This document shows, piece after piece, positions 14,447 to 22,668 of a DNA stretch of 27,807 nucleotides. Source of the DNA: an uncultured Pseudogracilibacillus sp. (lineage in GTDB: Bacteria; Bacillota; Bacilli; Bacillales; Amphibacillaceae); NCBI GenBank assembly GCA_937974845.1, contig CALJVC010000140.1, forward strand, positions 1 to 27,807, in the 5' to 3' direction. Each line of letters starts with the position of its first letter. Within the stretch, counting starts at the first letter, position 1. The position numbers and the translations under genes are program-made. The notes under the pieces were generated by a model. The model had not been told where the DNA came from and searched no databases. It worked only from the letters and a program-made list of their open reading frames with translations.

Positions 14447-16831
14447 GTGGCGAAGAAAAAGGACGTCACGGTACAAATCGGCGGTATGACGTGCTCAGCC
14501 TGCTCTACACGGGTAGAGAAGGTTCTTAACCGCCAAGATGGAATAGAGGCGAATGTTAATTTAACGACGGAAAAAGCCCGGGTTCAGTTTGATCCTGAGT
14601 TAGTATCTGTTGAAGATATTACATCGACAATTGAAAGACTTGGCTATGATGTCCAGGTAGAAAGGGCCGAGTTCGATATTCGTGGAATGACCTGTTCGGC
14701 TTGTTCTAGCAGGGTTGAAAAGGTCCTTAATCGTCAGGAGGGGATCCAACAAGCGACGGTTAATCTCGCAACAGAGACCGCAGTTGTTACATATTACCCT
14801 GGGATCGTATCGGAGGAAGATATTGTCGCAAAGGTTAAAAAACTAGGCTACGAAGCGTCGAAAAAGGAGGAGCGTCAAGGAAAGGAATCTGTAGAAGATC
14901 AGGAGCTCCGTCGGATGAAGCGAACGTTAATCGTATCGGCGCTTTTAGCCACACCTTTACTTTTAACGATGCTGGAGCATTTGTTCGGTCTATCGTTACC
15001 GGCATTTTTAATGAATCCATGGTTTCAATTTGCTTTAGCGACCCCGATTCAGTTTATTGTCGGTTGGACGTTTTACGTCGGCGCTTACCGTAGTTTACGG
15101 AGTAAGAGTGCTAATATGGATGTATTAGTAGTTATGGGGACGAGCGCAGCTTATTTTTACAGTATCTATGAAGGAATGAAGGATGTCGTCCATCCAGGGT
15201 ACGAGCCACATTTATATTTTGAGACAAGTGCGATGCTCATTACACTCATTTTATTTGGAAAATATTTAGAAAAGAAGGCGAAGGGGAGAACGAAAGAGGC
15301 GCTTTCGAGTTTACTAGCTTTACAGGCGAAGGAAGCAAGGCGTCTCGTCGACGGTAAGGAAGAACTCATTCCGCTAAAGGAAGTTCAGGTCGGGGATGTT
15401 CTTTTAATTAAACCAGGGGAGAAAATCCCTGTAGATGGTGTTGTCCTAAGAGGAAGTACAACAGTCGATGAATCGATGTTAACCGGAGAGTCGATGCCGG
15501 TGAAGAAGACAGTCGACGATGAAGTCATCGGTGCGACAATGAACCGTAACGGAACGATTGAAATGTTGGCACAAAAAGTAGGGGAAGCCACAGCCCTTGC
15601 CTCGATTATCCAAGCGGTAGAGGAAGCCCAGGGATCTAAAGCGCCTATTCAACGAATGGCTGATAAAATCTCAGGAGTCTTTGTTCCAATAGTATTAGGT
15701 ATTGCTTTAGTAACTTTTATCGTTTGGTATTTCTTTGTTACTCCTTACGAATTTGAGCCAGCCCTGATTACTTCGATTGCTGTGTTAGTCATTGCCTGTC
15801 CTTGTGCTTTAGGTTTAGCGACTCCGACATCAGTGATGGTCGGTACTGGAAAGGCGGCAGAGCATGGTATTTTGTTTAAGGGTGGCGAACATTTAGAAAG
15901 GACGCATGAAATAGATACGATTGTTTTTGATAAGACGGGAACAATCACCCGGGGAAGACCGGAAGTGACGGATGTGGGTGGAGACCGGGAGCTACTGCAA
16001 CTCGTTGCTAGCGTAGAGGCCGGCTCAGAACACCCCCTAGCAGAGGCCATCGTCGCCTACGCCCTAGAACAAGGAATTGAAAATCTACCAGTGACGGACT
16101 TCCAAGCTGTACCAGGTAAGGGGGTCCAGGCAGAAGTAGATGGAAGGAAGGTTCTCGTCGGTTCCAGGAGATTTTTACAAGAACACGGTATCGAAATCGA
16201 GGCCGAAGAAGAGAAGGTCTACGAACTTGAAGCCAGTGGAAAATCAGTCGTCTTGGCAGGCGTTGACGGTGAATGCCTCGGCTATATTGCAGTGGCAGAT
16301 AGGGTAAAGGATACGGCTGAAGAAGCCATCCGTAAACTGAAGGAGGCCGGCTTTGACCTTTATATTTTAACCGGAGACAACGAACGAACAGCCCGCGCCG
16401 TCGGACGAGAGGTTGGTATTGATCAAGTGCTGGCCGAAGTTTTGCCAGAGGATAAGGCGAAGAAAGTAGAAGAACTACAGGCCCAGGGCAAGAAAGTAGC
16501 GATGGTCGGAGACGGAATCAACGACGCACCCGCCCTAGCGACAGCGGACATCGGCATCGCCATCGGAACCGGGACGGAGGTAGCTATTGAAGCAGGGGAT
16601 GTAACGATTTTAGGAGGAGAATTACTACTCATTCCAAAAGCATTGAAAATTAGTCACGAGACACTGAAGAATATCCGACAAAATCTTTTCTGGGCCTTTG
16701 CTTACAACAGTGCAGGAATTCCTATCGCTGCAGCTGGCCTCCTTGCCCCCTGGATCGCCGGAGCCGCCATGGCCTTTAGCTCAGTCAGCGTCGTCACCAA
16801 CTCCCTGAGACTAAAGCGAGTTAAACTCTAG
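14447..16831 (+). CDS. copA: Copper-exporting P1B-type ATPase CopA
   Basis: Cu(I) efflux ATPase of the cytoplasmic membrane, 794 residues. Two heavy-metal domains carry GMTCSAC (C16/C19 and C83/C86). Then follow eight membrane helices, TGES in the actuator domain (346-349), the CPC metal site (451-453), the phosphorylated D495 in DKTGT, SEHP (H529), GDGINDAP (688-695), and the last helices with YNSAGIP and MAFSSVSVVTNS. This is the Cu(I) signature. The longest ORF starts at an ATG (14429) that overlaps the ribosome site AAGGAGG (14432-14438). GTG at 14447, eight bases after it, is the likely start. No copZ chaperone is seen between csoR and copA. The operon terminator is 238 bases downstream. 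Confidence 0.95.
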   Translation: MAKKKDVTVQIGGMTCSACSTRVEKVLNRQDGIEANVNLTTEKARVQFDPELVSVEDITSTIERLGYDVQVERAEFDIRGMTCSACSSRVEKVLNRQEGIQQATVNLATETAVVTYYPGIVSEEDIVAKVKKLGYEASKKEERQGKESVEDQELRRMKRTLIVSALLATPLLLTMLEHLFGLSLPAFLMNPWFQFALATPIQFIVGWTFYVGAYRSLRSKSANMDVLVVMGTSAAYFYSIYEGMKDVVHPGYEPHLYFETSAMLITLILFGKYLEKKAKGRTKEALSSLLALQAKEARRLVDGKEELIPLKEVQVGDVLLIKPGEKIPVDGVVLRGSTTVDESMLTGESMPVKKTVDDEVIGATMNRNGTIEMLAQKVGEATALASIIQAVEEAQGSKAPIQRMADKISGVFVPIVLGIALVTFIVWYFFVTPYEFEPALITSIAVLVIACPCALGLATPTSVMVGTGKAAEHGILFKGGEHLERTHEIDTIVFDKTGTITRGRPEVTDVGGDRELLQLVASVEAGSEHPLAEAIVAYALEQGIENLPVTDFQAVPGKGVQAEVDGRKVLVGSRRFLQEHGIEIEAEEEKVYELEASGKSVVLAGVDGECLGYIAVADRVKDTAEEAIRKLKEAGFDLYILTGDNERTARAVGREVGIDQVLAEVLPEDKAKKVEELQAQGKKVAMVGDGINDAPALATADIGIAIGTGTEVAIEAGDVTILGGELLLIPKALKISHETLKNIRQNLFWAFAYNSAGIPIAAAGLLAPWIAGAAMAFSSVSVVTNSLRLKRVKL

Positions 16832-17006
16832 AGGATTGAACCTCTAAAAACTAAGCGGTGGCGCTAGATTGTTTTAGCCTATAGGGAATTTACCCTTGAA
16901 ACCTGGGTGGTGGTGCTAGAGTATCTTTGCCTATAGAGGATTAACTAATGAAACCCTGGCGGCGACGATATCTTAGACTAAAACTAGAGGAACCAGCAAT
17001 TAGGAG
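16826..17006 (+). repeat. Degenerate 52-bp tandem repeats after copA
   Basis: Units 16851-16902 and 16903-16954 are each 52 bases and match without gaps at 38 of 52 positions, sharing GGTGG, GCTAGA, GCCTATAG and TGAAAC blocks. A partial unit before them overlaps the copA stop region (CTCTAGAGGATTGAACC against CTATAGAGGATTAAC), and a weaker one follows to about 17006. They are not clearly related in sequence to the array at 17225. No function is evident. Confidence 0.6.
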
Positions 17007-17068
17007 AAGCTCGCTCGAAGGCTTGACCCTTACAGCAGTTTTCAAATCGCCGGAAGTTAGCGCGCAAA

Positions 17069-17118
17069 AGAGAAGGATAGGACAAAGAACTTTAATAGTC
17101 CATCCTTCTCTCTTTTTT
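17069..17118 (+). terminator. csoR-copA operon terminator
   Basis: A long stem pairs AGAGAAGGAT and GGAC (17069-17083, one bulge) with GTCC and ATCCTTCTCT (17098-17111), followed by TCTTTTTT. It is strong but unusually far from the copA stop. Confidence 0.85.
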
Positions 17119-17224
17119 CGACTAGTGATAAAGGGGGTTACCTTCGCTATTTCATCGAGCGATTGCAGGACTAGTAATGAAGGTTTTCATCATTTCTGCC
17201 TAGTCTAGCAGGGTCACTCCACTG

Positions 17225-17815
17225 CACTTTTGGTGGAAGTGGTACGCGGCAGTGGTTCTGCGTCGCACTTTTGATGGATTTTCTGTAAAAGTGATACGTG
17301 GCGGTGTTCCCGCGTTGCACTTTTTTGTGTTTTTCTGAGAAAATGATGCGCTGGGTGTTCTTGCGTTGCACTTTTGTTGGTTTTTTGAGAAAAGTGATAC
17401 GTGGCAGGTGTCCCTCGTCTCACTTTTGGCTGATTTTGCGGGAAAGTGATACGTGGCAGTGCTCCCGCGTTGCACTTTTTGTGGATTTTTTGGGAAAGTG
17501 ATACGTGGTGAGTGTCCCGCGTCGCACTTTTTGTGGATTTTCTGAGAAAGTGATACGTGGCAGGTGTCTTGCGTCGCACTTTTGGTGGATTTTCTGTAAA
17601 AGTGATACGTGGTGGTGGTCCAGCGTTGCACTTTTTGCGGTTTTTCTGGGAATTTGATACGCGGCAGTGTTCTTGCGTTGCACTTTTGGTGGAATTTTGG
17701 GAAAAGTGATCCGTGGCGGTGCTCCCTCGTCGCACTTTTTGGGTATTTTCGAGAAAAGTAATCCGCGGCGGCTCTCCAGCCTCGCACTTTCAGCGGATTT
17801 TCCAGAAAATTGGTA
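17225..17815. repeat. Tandem array of twelve 52-bp units
   Basis: Units begin with CACTT at 17225, 17266, 17318, 17369, 17421, 17473, 17525, 17577, 17629, 17681, 17733 and 17785. Nine of the eleven steps are exactly 52 bases; the first unit is 41 and the third 51, and the last is partial. Consensus blocks in order are CACTTTTTGTGGATTTTCTG, GAAAGTGATACGTGGC and GTGTTCCCGCGTTG. CACTTT and AAAGTG inside most units can pair around a loop of about 16 bases. There are no spacers, so it is not a CRISPR array. The minus-strand consensus has no stop codon in any frame, which yields long ORFs that are not genes. The array sits between the copA terminator and the yrrN promoter. Confidence 0.93.
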
Positions 17816-17899
17816 CTCCCTTGTAATTGAAGCTCTTTTAGTAGGGGTTGTCCCTTACTTTCTTCCAAGGGTCTGTTAAAATAATAGGTGGTAGGAAGC

Positions 17900-17928
17900 T
17901 TGTTTCGACTTCCTTTTTTAATTATAAA
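17900..17928 (+). promoter_or_regulatory. Probable yrrN-yrrO promoter
   Basis: TTGTTT (17900-17905) and TATAAA (17923-17928) have a 17-base spacer. A second candidate, an extended -10 TGTTAAAAT, lies just upstream near 17880. Both come after the repeat array. Confidence 0.5.
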
Positions 17929-18019
17929 ATTTCCAAGGACTTTTTTAAAAAAATTGTTCGAAAATCTAGCACATAAGAGCAGTTTTATGATATTCTTTTC
18001 AATGGAAAGGATGAACAAG

Positions 18020-18940
18020 ATGGTGAAAATTATTGCGACAGCCGAGTCTGTCGAACAGGCGGAAAAGCTATTAGAAGCTGGGGTCGACCAACTTTATATT
18101 GGTAATGACGACTTTGGCCTTCGTTTACCGAATTCTTTTACGCAAGAAGAAATCGAAACGATAACAAAACTAGCCCATTCCCGTGACAAGGAAGTCATTG
18201 TTGCGGTGAATGGATTAATGCATAATGAACATATCCAAGCCCTGCCCCCTTATTTAAAGTTTTTAGAAAGTATACATATAGACGGAATTACTTTAGGGGA
18301 TCCGGGCGTACTCCAAGTAATGCGGAAGGAAAACATTGACCTTCCTTTTATCTACGATGCCCAAACCCTTGTCACTAGCGCAAGGCAAATAAATTTCTGG
18401 GCAAAACGTGGCGCTGTCGGTGCTGTATTAGCCCGAGAACTAACCTGGGAAGAATTACAACAAATCCGTCGCCAAGTAGACGTCCCTTTAGAAATTCTCG
18501 TTTACGGTGCAACTTGTATTCACCAGTCCAAGCGTCCCCTGGTAGAAAACTATTTTAATTTCGTTGATAAAAAAGTCGATACCTCGAAGGAACGGGGGCT
18601 TTTCCTAGCAGAACCAAAGCGAAAAGATACCCATTATTCCATCTATGAAGATAAAAATGGTACGCATATTTTCGCTACAGATGACGTAAACTTGCTCCCG
18701 TATATCGATGATTTATTCAATGTAAACTATGACCGTTGGAAATTGGACGGGATATTTACTAAAGGCGATCGTTTCGTAGAGATTGCGAAACTCTTCGTTC
18801 GAGCGAAGCGTGAATTAGAAGAAGGTCAGCTAACATTAGATTTAAAACTTGCGCTCAATGAACAGTTAATCAACCTTCATCCAGTAGAGCGTACATTGAA
18901 CGAAGGTTTTTATAGTAAGGATCCTGATGAAGTACAATAA
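18020..18940 (+). CDS. yrrN: U32 family protein YrrN (TrhP1), tRNA U34 hydroxylation
   Basis: 306-residue U32 'peptidase' family protein with a TIM-barrel start (VKIIATAESVEQAEKLLEAG, DQLYIGNDDFGLRLP). In B. subtilis, YrrN and YrrO (TrhP1/TrhP2) are needed for 5-hydroxyuridine at tRNA wobble position 34, the prephenate-dependent route also known for E. coli TrhP. In the segment matching the U32 signature (EILVYGATCIHQSKRP) only one cysteine is present, so it lacks the four-cysteine Fe-S site of its partner. The reading frame is open from 17888, but that would start within the promoter. GGAAAGG (18004-18010) places the start at 18020. yrrO follows 65 bases later with no terminator between, so they form one operon. 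Confidence 0.9.
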   Translation: MVKIIATAESVEQAEKLLEAGVDQLYIGNDDFGLRLPNSFTQEEIETITKLAHSRDKEVIVAVNGLMHNEHIQALPPYLKFLESIHIDGITLGDPGVLQVMRKENIDLPFIYDAQTLVTSARQINFWAKRGAVGAVLARELTWEELQQIRRQVDVPLEILVYGATCIHQSKRPLVENYFNFVDKKVDTSKERGLFLAEPKRKDTHYSIYEDKNGTHIFATDDVNLLPYIDDLFNVNYDRWKLDGIFTKGDRFVEIAKLFVRAKRELEEGQLTLDLKLALNEQLINLHPVERTLNEGFYSKDPDEVQ

Positions 18941-19005
18941 GTAAAAAAATCGTGTCGATTATAAACTAAAAAAAGAGGGTAACCTTTAAATAAGGAGGAA
19001 AAAAT

Positions 19006-20250
19006 ATGACGACGACAAAGACGAAAGTAAAACGTCCCGAAGTGCTAGCTCCGGGTGGTACCTTAGAAAAATTAAAAACAGCCATCCACTATGGTGCGGA
19101 TGCTGTCTATATCGGCGGAAATGCTTACGGTTTACGCCGCCGTGCTGGTAACTTTACCTTTGAAGAAATGGAGGAAGGTGTCGCCTTTGCAAGAAAGCAT
19201 AACGCAAAGGTATACGTCGCTGCGAATATGATCGCCCATGAAGAGGACGAGCAAGGAGCCGGGGAGTTTTTCCGCCGGGTTCGGGATATCGGTATCGATG
19301 CGGTAATCGTAGCTGACCCAGCCTTGATCGAAATTTGTGCTATGGATGCTCCGGGTTTACCGATCCACCTTTCAACCCAGTCTTCCGCTACGAACTATGA
19401 AACCCTAAACTTCTGGCACGGGGAAGGGTTAGAACGGGTAGTCTTAGGCCGGGAAGTAACTATGGATGAGATTCGGGAAATAAGAAACAACACCGACGTA
19501 GAAATTGAAACCTTCATCCACGGTGCCATGTGTATCTCTTATTCTGGCCGTTGTACCTTATCCAACCATATGTCACAAAGGGACGCTAACCGCGGTGGTT
19601 GCTCCCAATCCTGCCGTTGGAAGTACGAGCTCTTCGAAACCCCTGAATTAACCGAACGAGTTTCTTTATTAGGGGGAGACCCGGAAGAAGCCTTCTCGAT
19701 GAGTGCTGTCGATATGGCAATGATTCGTCATATTCCAGATTTAGTCGATGCTGGTGTCGATAGTTTAAAAATCGAAGGCCGGATGAAGTCGATTCACTAT
19801 GTATCGACGGTATCCAACGTTTACAGCCGGGCAGTCGATGCCTATTGTCAAGATCCGGAAAACTTTGAATTTGACCAAGCTTGGGAAGACGAGCTTTGGA
19901 AAGTAGCCCAAAGGGAGTTAGCGACAGGTTTTTACTATGGAACACCGACGGAAGATCAGCAACTCTTTGGAAAACGTCGTAAAATTCCACGCTATACCTT
20001 TATCGGCCAAGTCCTCGACTACGATGAAGAAACGGGAATTGCTACTATCCAACAAAGAAACCATTTTGCCGTTGGGGATGAAATTGAATTTTACGGACCG
20101 AACTTCTCCCACCATACCCAAGTAATTGAAGAATTATGGGACGAAGATGGCGAACCAATCGACCGTGCCCGCCATGCGATGATGACTGTAAAAATGAAAG
20201 TAAATCAACCAGTGAAAAAACTTGATATGATGCGAAAGCTTATTGGCTAA
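19006..20250 (+). CDS. yrrO: U32 family protein YrrO (TrhP2), tRNA U34 hydroxylation
   Basis: 414-residue U32 family protein. The N-terminal barrel begins PEVLAPGGTLEKLKTAIHYG (11-30). The U32 signature lies at 169-190 (IHGAMCISYSGRCTLSNHMS), and C176, C183, C199 and C203 are placed to hold an Fe-S cluster. A C-terminal beta-barrel domain from about 325 (YTFIGQVLDYDEETGIATI) is typical of the longer members. With YrrN it is expected to make 5-hydroxyuridine in tRNA. AAGGAGG before the ATG is strong. In B. subtilis the pair is flanked by yrrM (trmR, the methyltransferase that completes mo5U) and udk; neither is next to it here. Confidence 0.93.
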   Translation: MTTTKTKVKRPEVLAPGGTLEKLKTAIHYGADAVYIGGNAYGLRRRAGNFTFEEMEEGVAFARKHNAKVYVAANMIAHEEDEQGAGEFFRRVRDIGIDAVIVADPALIEICAMDAPGLPIHLSTQSSATNYETLNFWHGEGLERVVLGREVTMDEIREIRNNTDVEIETFIHGAMCISYSGRCTLSNHMSQRDANRGGCSQSCRWKYELFETPELTERVSLLGGDPEEAFSMSAVDMAMIRHIPDLVDAGVDSLKIEGRMKSIHYVSTVSNVYSRAVDAYCQDPENFEFDQAWEDELWKVAQRELATGFYYGTPTEDQQLFGKRRKIPRYTFIGQVLDYDEETGIATIQQRNHFAVGDEIEFYGPNFSHHTQVIEELWDEDGEPIDRARHAMMTVKMKVNQPVKKLDMMRKLIG

Positions 20251-20256
20251 AAAGAA

Positions 20257-20294
20257 AAACCACTACCAATGATTTTGTTGGTAGTGGTTTTTTT
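20257..20294. terminator. Bidirectional terminator after yrrO
   Basis: A perfect 13-bp stem pairs AAACCACTACCAA (20257-20269) with TTGGTAGTGGTTT (20278-20290), with T runs on both strands. It also serves the convergent DMT transporter gene. Confidence 0.92.
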
Positions 20295-20306
20295 ACTATT
20301 TTATTC

Positions 20307-21218
20307 TTACTGCATTCCTTCGGATACACCGAGTAAAATAATCCCGAACATGACGATAGCAATCATGACGTACTGCCCTCGGGACATAACTTCTTTTAAG
20401 AAAATCCGGGAAAGAATAACGGAAAAAATACCGTGAGCGGCGATTAAAGGCGCAGCAATAATCGCATTACCAGCTAGGGCGAAAACATAGAAAAACTGTC
20501 CCGTCGTTTCTAAAATCGCTGCATAGGCCCGGTCACGTTCCTTCAGAATAAAGAAATCTTCTTTCTTGATAAAGCGGACATACGTATAGGCGCCTAGAGC
20601 TACGATAAAGAAGGTTAATTCATAAGAAATTAAGGCCGCATCCTCACTGATCAGTTCTAATTCATCTAAATAAATACCGTCGGCAAAAGTTCCTAACCCA
20701 TCGATAATTGCATATAGAATCGGGAAGGTAATGGCCATTACACTAAGCTGGTATTTGGGATCGATTTTTTCCTGCTGTAAACTTCGCACCCGATCTTCAA
20801 TTCGTTTCTCGATAATAGCAAGACCGAGGACACCGAAAGTAATGATAATTACGGCCGACACATCGATAATATGCATTTCCCGTGGGAAAAAGATAAAAAG
20901 TAAAATCGCACTGACGGCTCCGGCTGAGTTTTGCACAGGAGCGGAAATCGAAAGCTCAATATAACGTAATCCAATATATCCGACCGTCATGGAAATAATA
21001 TACATGGCGGAAACGGGCAAATAGCGAAGCATATCGATTGGGTTGTAGTTAAAATCGATAATGAATAAATAAATAAGGGCATGGGCTCCCATAACAAAGC
21101 CAACCATCGTGACAATTTTTAAATGGCTATACTTGTCCGTCGGCTCAGAGCCTTTCTTATAAAATAAGTTCGCTGCTCCCCAAGCGATTGCCGTTAAAAT
21201 TGCAGAAATTAACCACAT
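20307..21218 (-). CDS. DMT superfamily (EamA-like) transporter
   Basis: Membrane protein with ten predicted helices in two repeats of five, the EamA/drug-metabolite transporter layout; 308 residues in the longest reading. Markers are AIAWGAANLFYKKGSEP near the N-terminus, SAPVQNSAGAVSAILLFIFF in the first repeat, and AAPLIAAHGIFSVILSRIFL in the second. A charged loop (KRIEDRVRSLQQEK) joins the halves. The substrate is unknown; members move amino acids, sugars or drugs. The longest ORF starts at 21233 without a good ribosome site. GGAG nine bases ahead of the ATG at 21218 makes that start more likely, though both are possible. It has its own extended -10 promoter. Confidence 0.85.
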   Translation of the reverse strand: MWLISAILTAIAWGAANLFYKKGSEPTDKYSHLKIVTMVGFVMGAHALIYLFIIDFNYNPIDMLRYLPVSAMYIISMTVGYIGLRYIELSISAPVQNSAGAVSAILLFIFFPREMHIIDVSAVIIITFGVLGLAIIEKRIEDRVRSLQQEKIDPKYQLSVMAITFPILYAIIDGLGTFADGIYLDELELISEDAALISYELTFFIVALGAYTYVRFIKKEDFFILKERDRAYAAILETTGQFFYVFALAGNAIIAAPLIAAHGIFSVILSRIFLKEVMSRGQYVMIAIVMFGIILLGVSEGMQ

Positions 21219-21269
21219 ACGACTAAACTCCATTTCTTCAAGTGATCGTGTCGAAAAAACACCTTAATC

Positions 21270-21298
21270 ATAATACCATATATTGAGAAAATATTCAG
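21270..21298 (-). promoter_or_regulatory. Extended -10 promoter of the DMT transporter
   Basis: On the minus strand CTGAAT (21298-21293), 17 bases, then TATTAT (21275-21270), preceded by TGG as an extended -10. It follows directly after the mscS terminator. Confidence 0.6.
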
Positions 21299-21300
21299 TT

Positions 21301-21343
21301 AAAAAAATAGCAGACTAGGCTTCTAGAAAATCCTAGTCTGCTA
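21301..21343 (-). terminator. mscS terminator
   Basis: A perfect 12-bp stem pairs 21308-21319 with 21332-21343. On the minus strand it is followed by seven T residues. It ends the mscS transcript before the DMT gene starts. Confidence 0.92.
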
Positions 21344-21376
21344 AAACAAGTAAAATGATATACGGGCAAGGAAAAT

Positions 21377-22471
21377 TTAGAGGGAAGGGGAGCGCCCCGG
21401 ATTATCTTCGTTTTCCCTTCTCTCTTCAATATATAGCTTTCGGGTCGGCACAGCAATTTGAGCCCTTTCCTCTTCTAAAATATCTAAAATTTGTAGATTG
21501 ATTTCCTCGCGAATCTGTAAATGCTCGCCCCAATCCGTCGTCTTTGTAAAGAAGTAGAGCATGAGGTCGACACCGTCCTCTTGAAACTCGTTTACCTTGA
21601 CAAAAATGGTCTCCTCATGGATTTCCGGATGGGCTTGTAGTAAGCTTTCTATCTTCCGGGCGACCCGTTCGATTGTCTCCCGGGAATTATCATACGTGAG
21701 GCGTAAATTAAAGGATATTCGCCTTTTCCCCATTTTACTCCAATTAGTAATCGGTTCAGTTGCTAAGGTTGCATTAGGCACGACGACAAGGGCTTGGTCA
21801 AAGGTTCGTACCTTTGTACTGCGGAAGGAAATATCCTCGACCGTTCCTTCGACACTTGGGGTTTTAATCCAATCGTTAAGGGAGAAAGGCTTTTCCGTAA
21901 CGATGACGACCCCACCGAAAAGGTTAGCAAGGACATCCTTCGCAGCTAAGGATACGGCCAGGCCCCCGATACCTAAACCCGTAATCAAGCCTCCAATATG
22001 GTAGCCGAACTGTTGTAGCACGATGCTAAAGGCGATGATAATAATAATAAATTGTAAAGTTCGGGAGAGAAAGGGGATTAAAATTTCATCAATTTCTATC
22101 TTTGTCGTTTCACTAATAAAGGAAAATAAGTTAGACGAATTGCTCGTTAAATTGACTAGTCCCCAGCTAAATAAAATAACAAAAATTGACTTCATCCATT
22201 TTACAATAAGCGGTGTCGTCTGATCGATATAAGGGTAGTAGGTGATAGCGACATAGAGCCCAATAAAAATAAAGAACCATTGCAAAGGCCGATCGAAGGC
22301 CATGACTAGGTTGGGCAAAAACTTACTATCGATTTTTCCACCTAATTGGATGATAAGCTTCATAATATATTTAGCAAAAATTTGCCGAAAGATTAAAAAG
22401 GCAAAAAATATTAACAAGGAAGTTAATAATAATATTAAATGTTCTCGTGAAATAAAATACTCCCAGGTCAT
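21377..22471 (-). CDS. MscS family mechanosensitive channel
   Basis: Small-conductance mechanosensitive channel family protein, 364 residues from the chosen start. There are about four to five membrane helices. The pore-lining Gly/Ala-rich helix is GLITGLGIGGLAVSLAAKDV, followed by the beta domain (GGVVIVTEKPFSLNDWI, GTVEDISFRSTKVRTFD, VVVPNATLATEPITNWS) and the alpha/beta cytoplasmic vestibule. The C-terminal tail is charged (EERRENEDNPGRSPSL). Such channels release osmolytes on hypo-osmotic shock. The longest ORF starts at 22507, but its ATG overlaps the extended -10 TGTTATACT. The ATG at 22471 is therefore used, with a weak AGGGTG site upstream. Confidence 0.9.
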   Translation of the reverse strand: MTWEYFISREHLILLLTSLLIFFAFLIFRQIFAKYIMKLIIQLGGKIDSKFLPNLVMAFDRPLQWFFIFIGLYVAITYYPYIDQTTPLIVKWMKSIFVILFSWGLVNLTSNSSNLFSFISETTKIEIDEILIPFLSRTLQFIIIIIAFSIVLQQFGYHIGGLITGLGIGGLAVSLAAKDVLANLFGGVVIVTEKPFSLNDWIKTPSVEGTVEDISFRSTKVRTFDQALVVVPNATLATEPITNWSKMGKRRISFNLRLTYDNSRETIERVARKIESLLQAHPEIHEETIFVKVNEFQEDGVDLMLYFFTKTTDWGEHLQIREEINLQILDILEEERAQIAVPTRKLYIEERRENEDNPGRSPSL

Positions 22472-22497
22472 TCGCAACACCCTAATTTTTTTCTTTA

Positions 22498-22506
22498 AGT
22501 ATAACA
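22498..22506 (-). promoter_or_regulatory. Extended -10 promoter of mscS
   Basis: TGTTATACT reads on the minus strand, an extended -10 with TATACT at 22503-22498. No -35 is obvious. Transcription would start near 22490, 20 bases before the start codon. Confidence 0.55.
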
Positions 22507-22610
22507 TAAGAGTAAGGTTGGAGACAGTTTCCTAAAAGCGATAGGCGGTCGAACAAAGCATGAAAAACTTTTGAAAATGAAAATTCACTGTCTCAAACGC
22601 ATAAAATATA

Positions 22611-22628
22611 TTACACTTATAATAGTGT
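22611..22628 (+). promoter_or_regulatory. -10 region within an inverted repeat, glcD-like gene
   Basis: A perfect TATAAT (22618-22623) is flanked by ACACT (22613-22617) and AGTGT (22624-22628), a perfect inverted repeat. No good -35 is seen at 17 bases. A regulator bound here would cover the -10. Confidence 0.5.
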
Positions 22629-22668
22629 CACTTATTTAGAATGAAATTTATCTTTAGGAGATGATCTT

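Noticed and set aside
16948..17208. 86-residue ORF downstream of copA
   Set aside because: It starts within the degenerate repeats, has no ribosome site, runs through the operon terminator and has no recognisable fold.
17225..17815. CRISPR array
   Set aside because: The units are contiguous 52-base repeats with no unique spacers, and no cas genes are present.
17200..18018. 272-residue minus-strand ORF rich in K, H and C, with overlapping long ORFs in the other minus frames
   Set aside because: It is produced by the 52-bp array, whose minus-strand consensus has no stop in any frame. The repeat shifts frame at each unit, there is no ribosome site, and the plus strand holds the yrrN promoter at its start.
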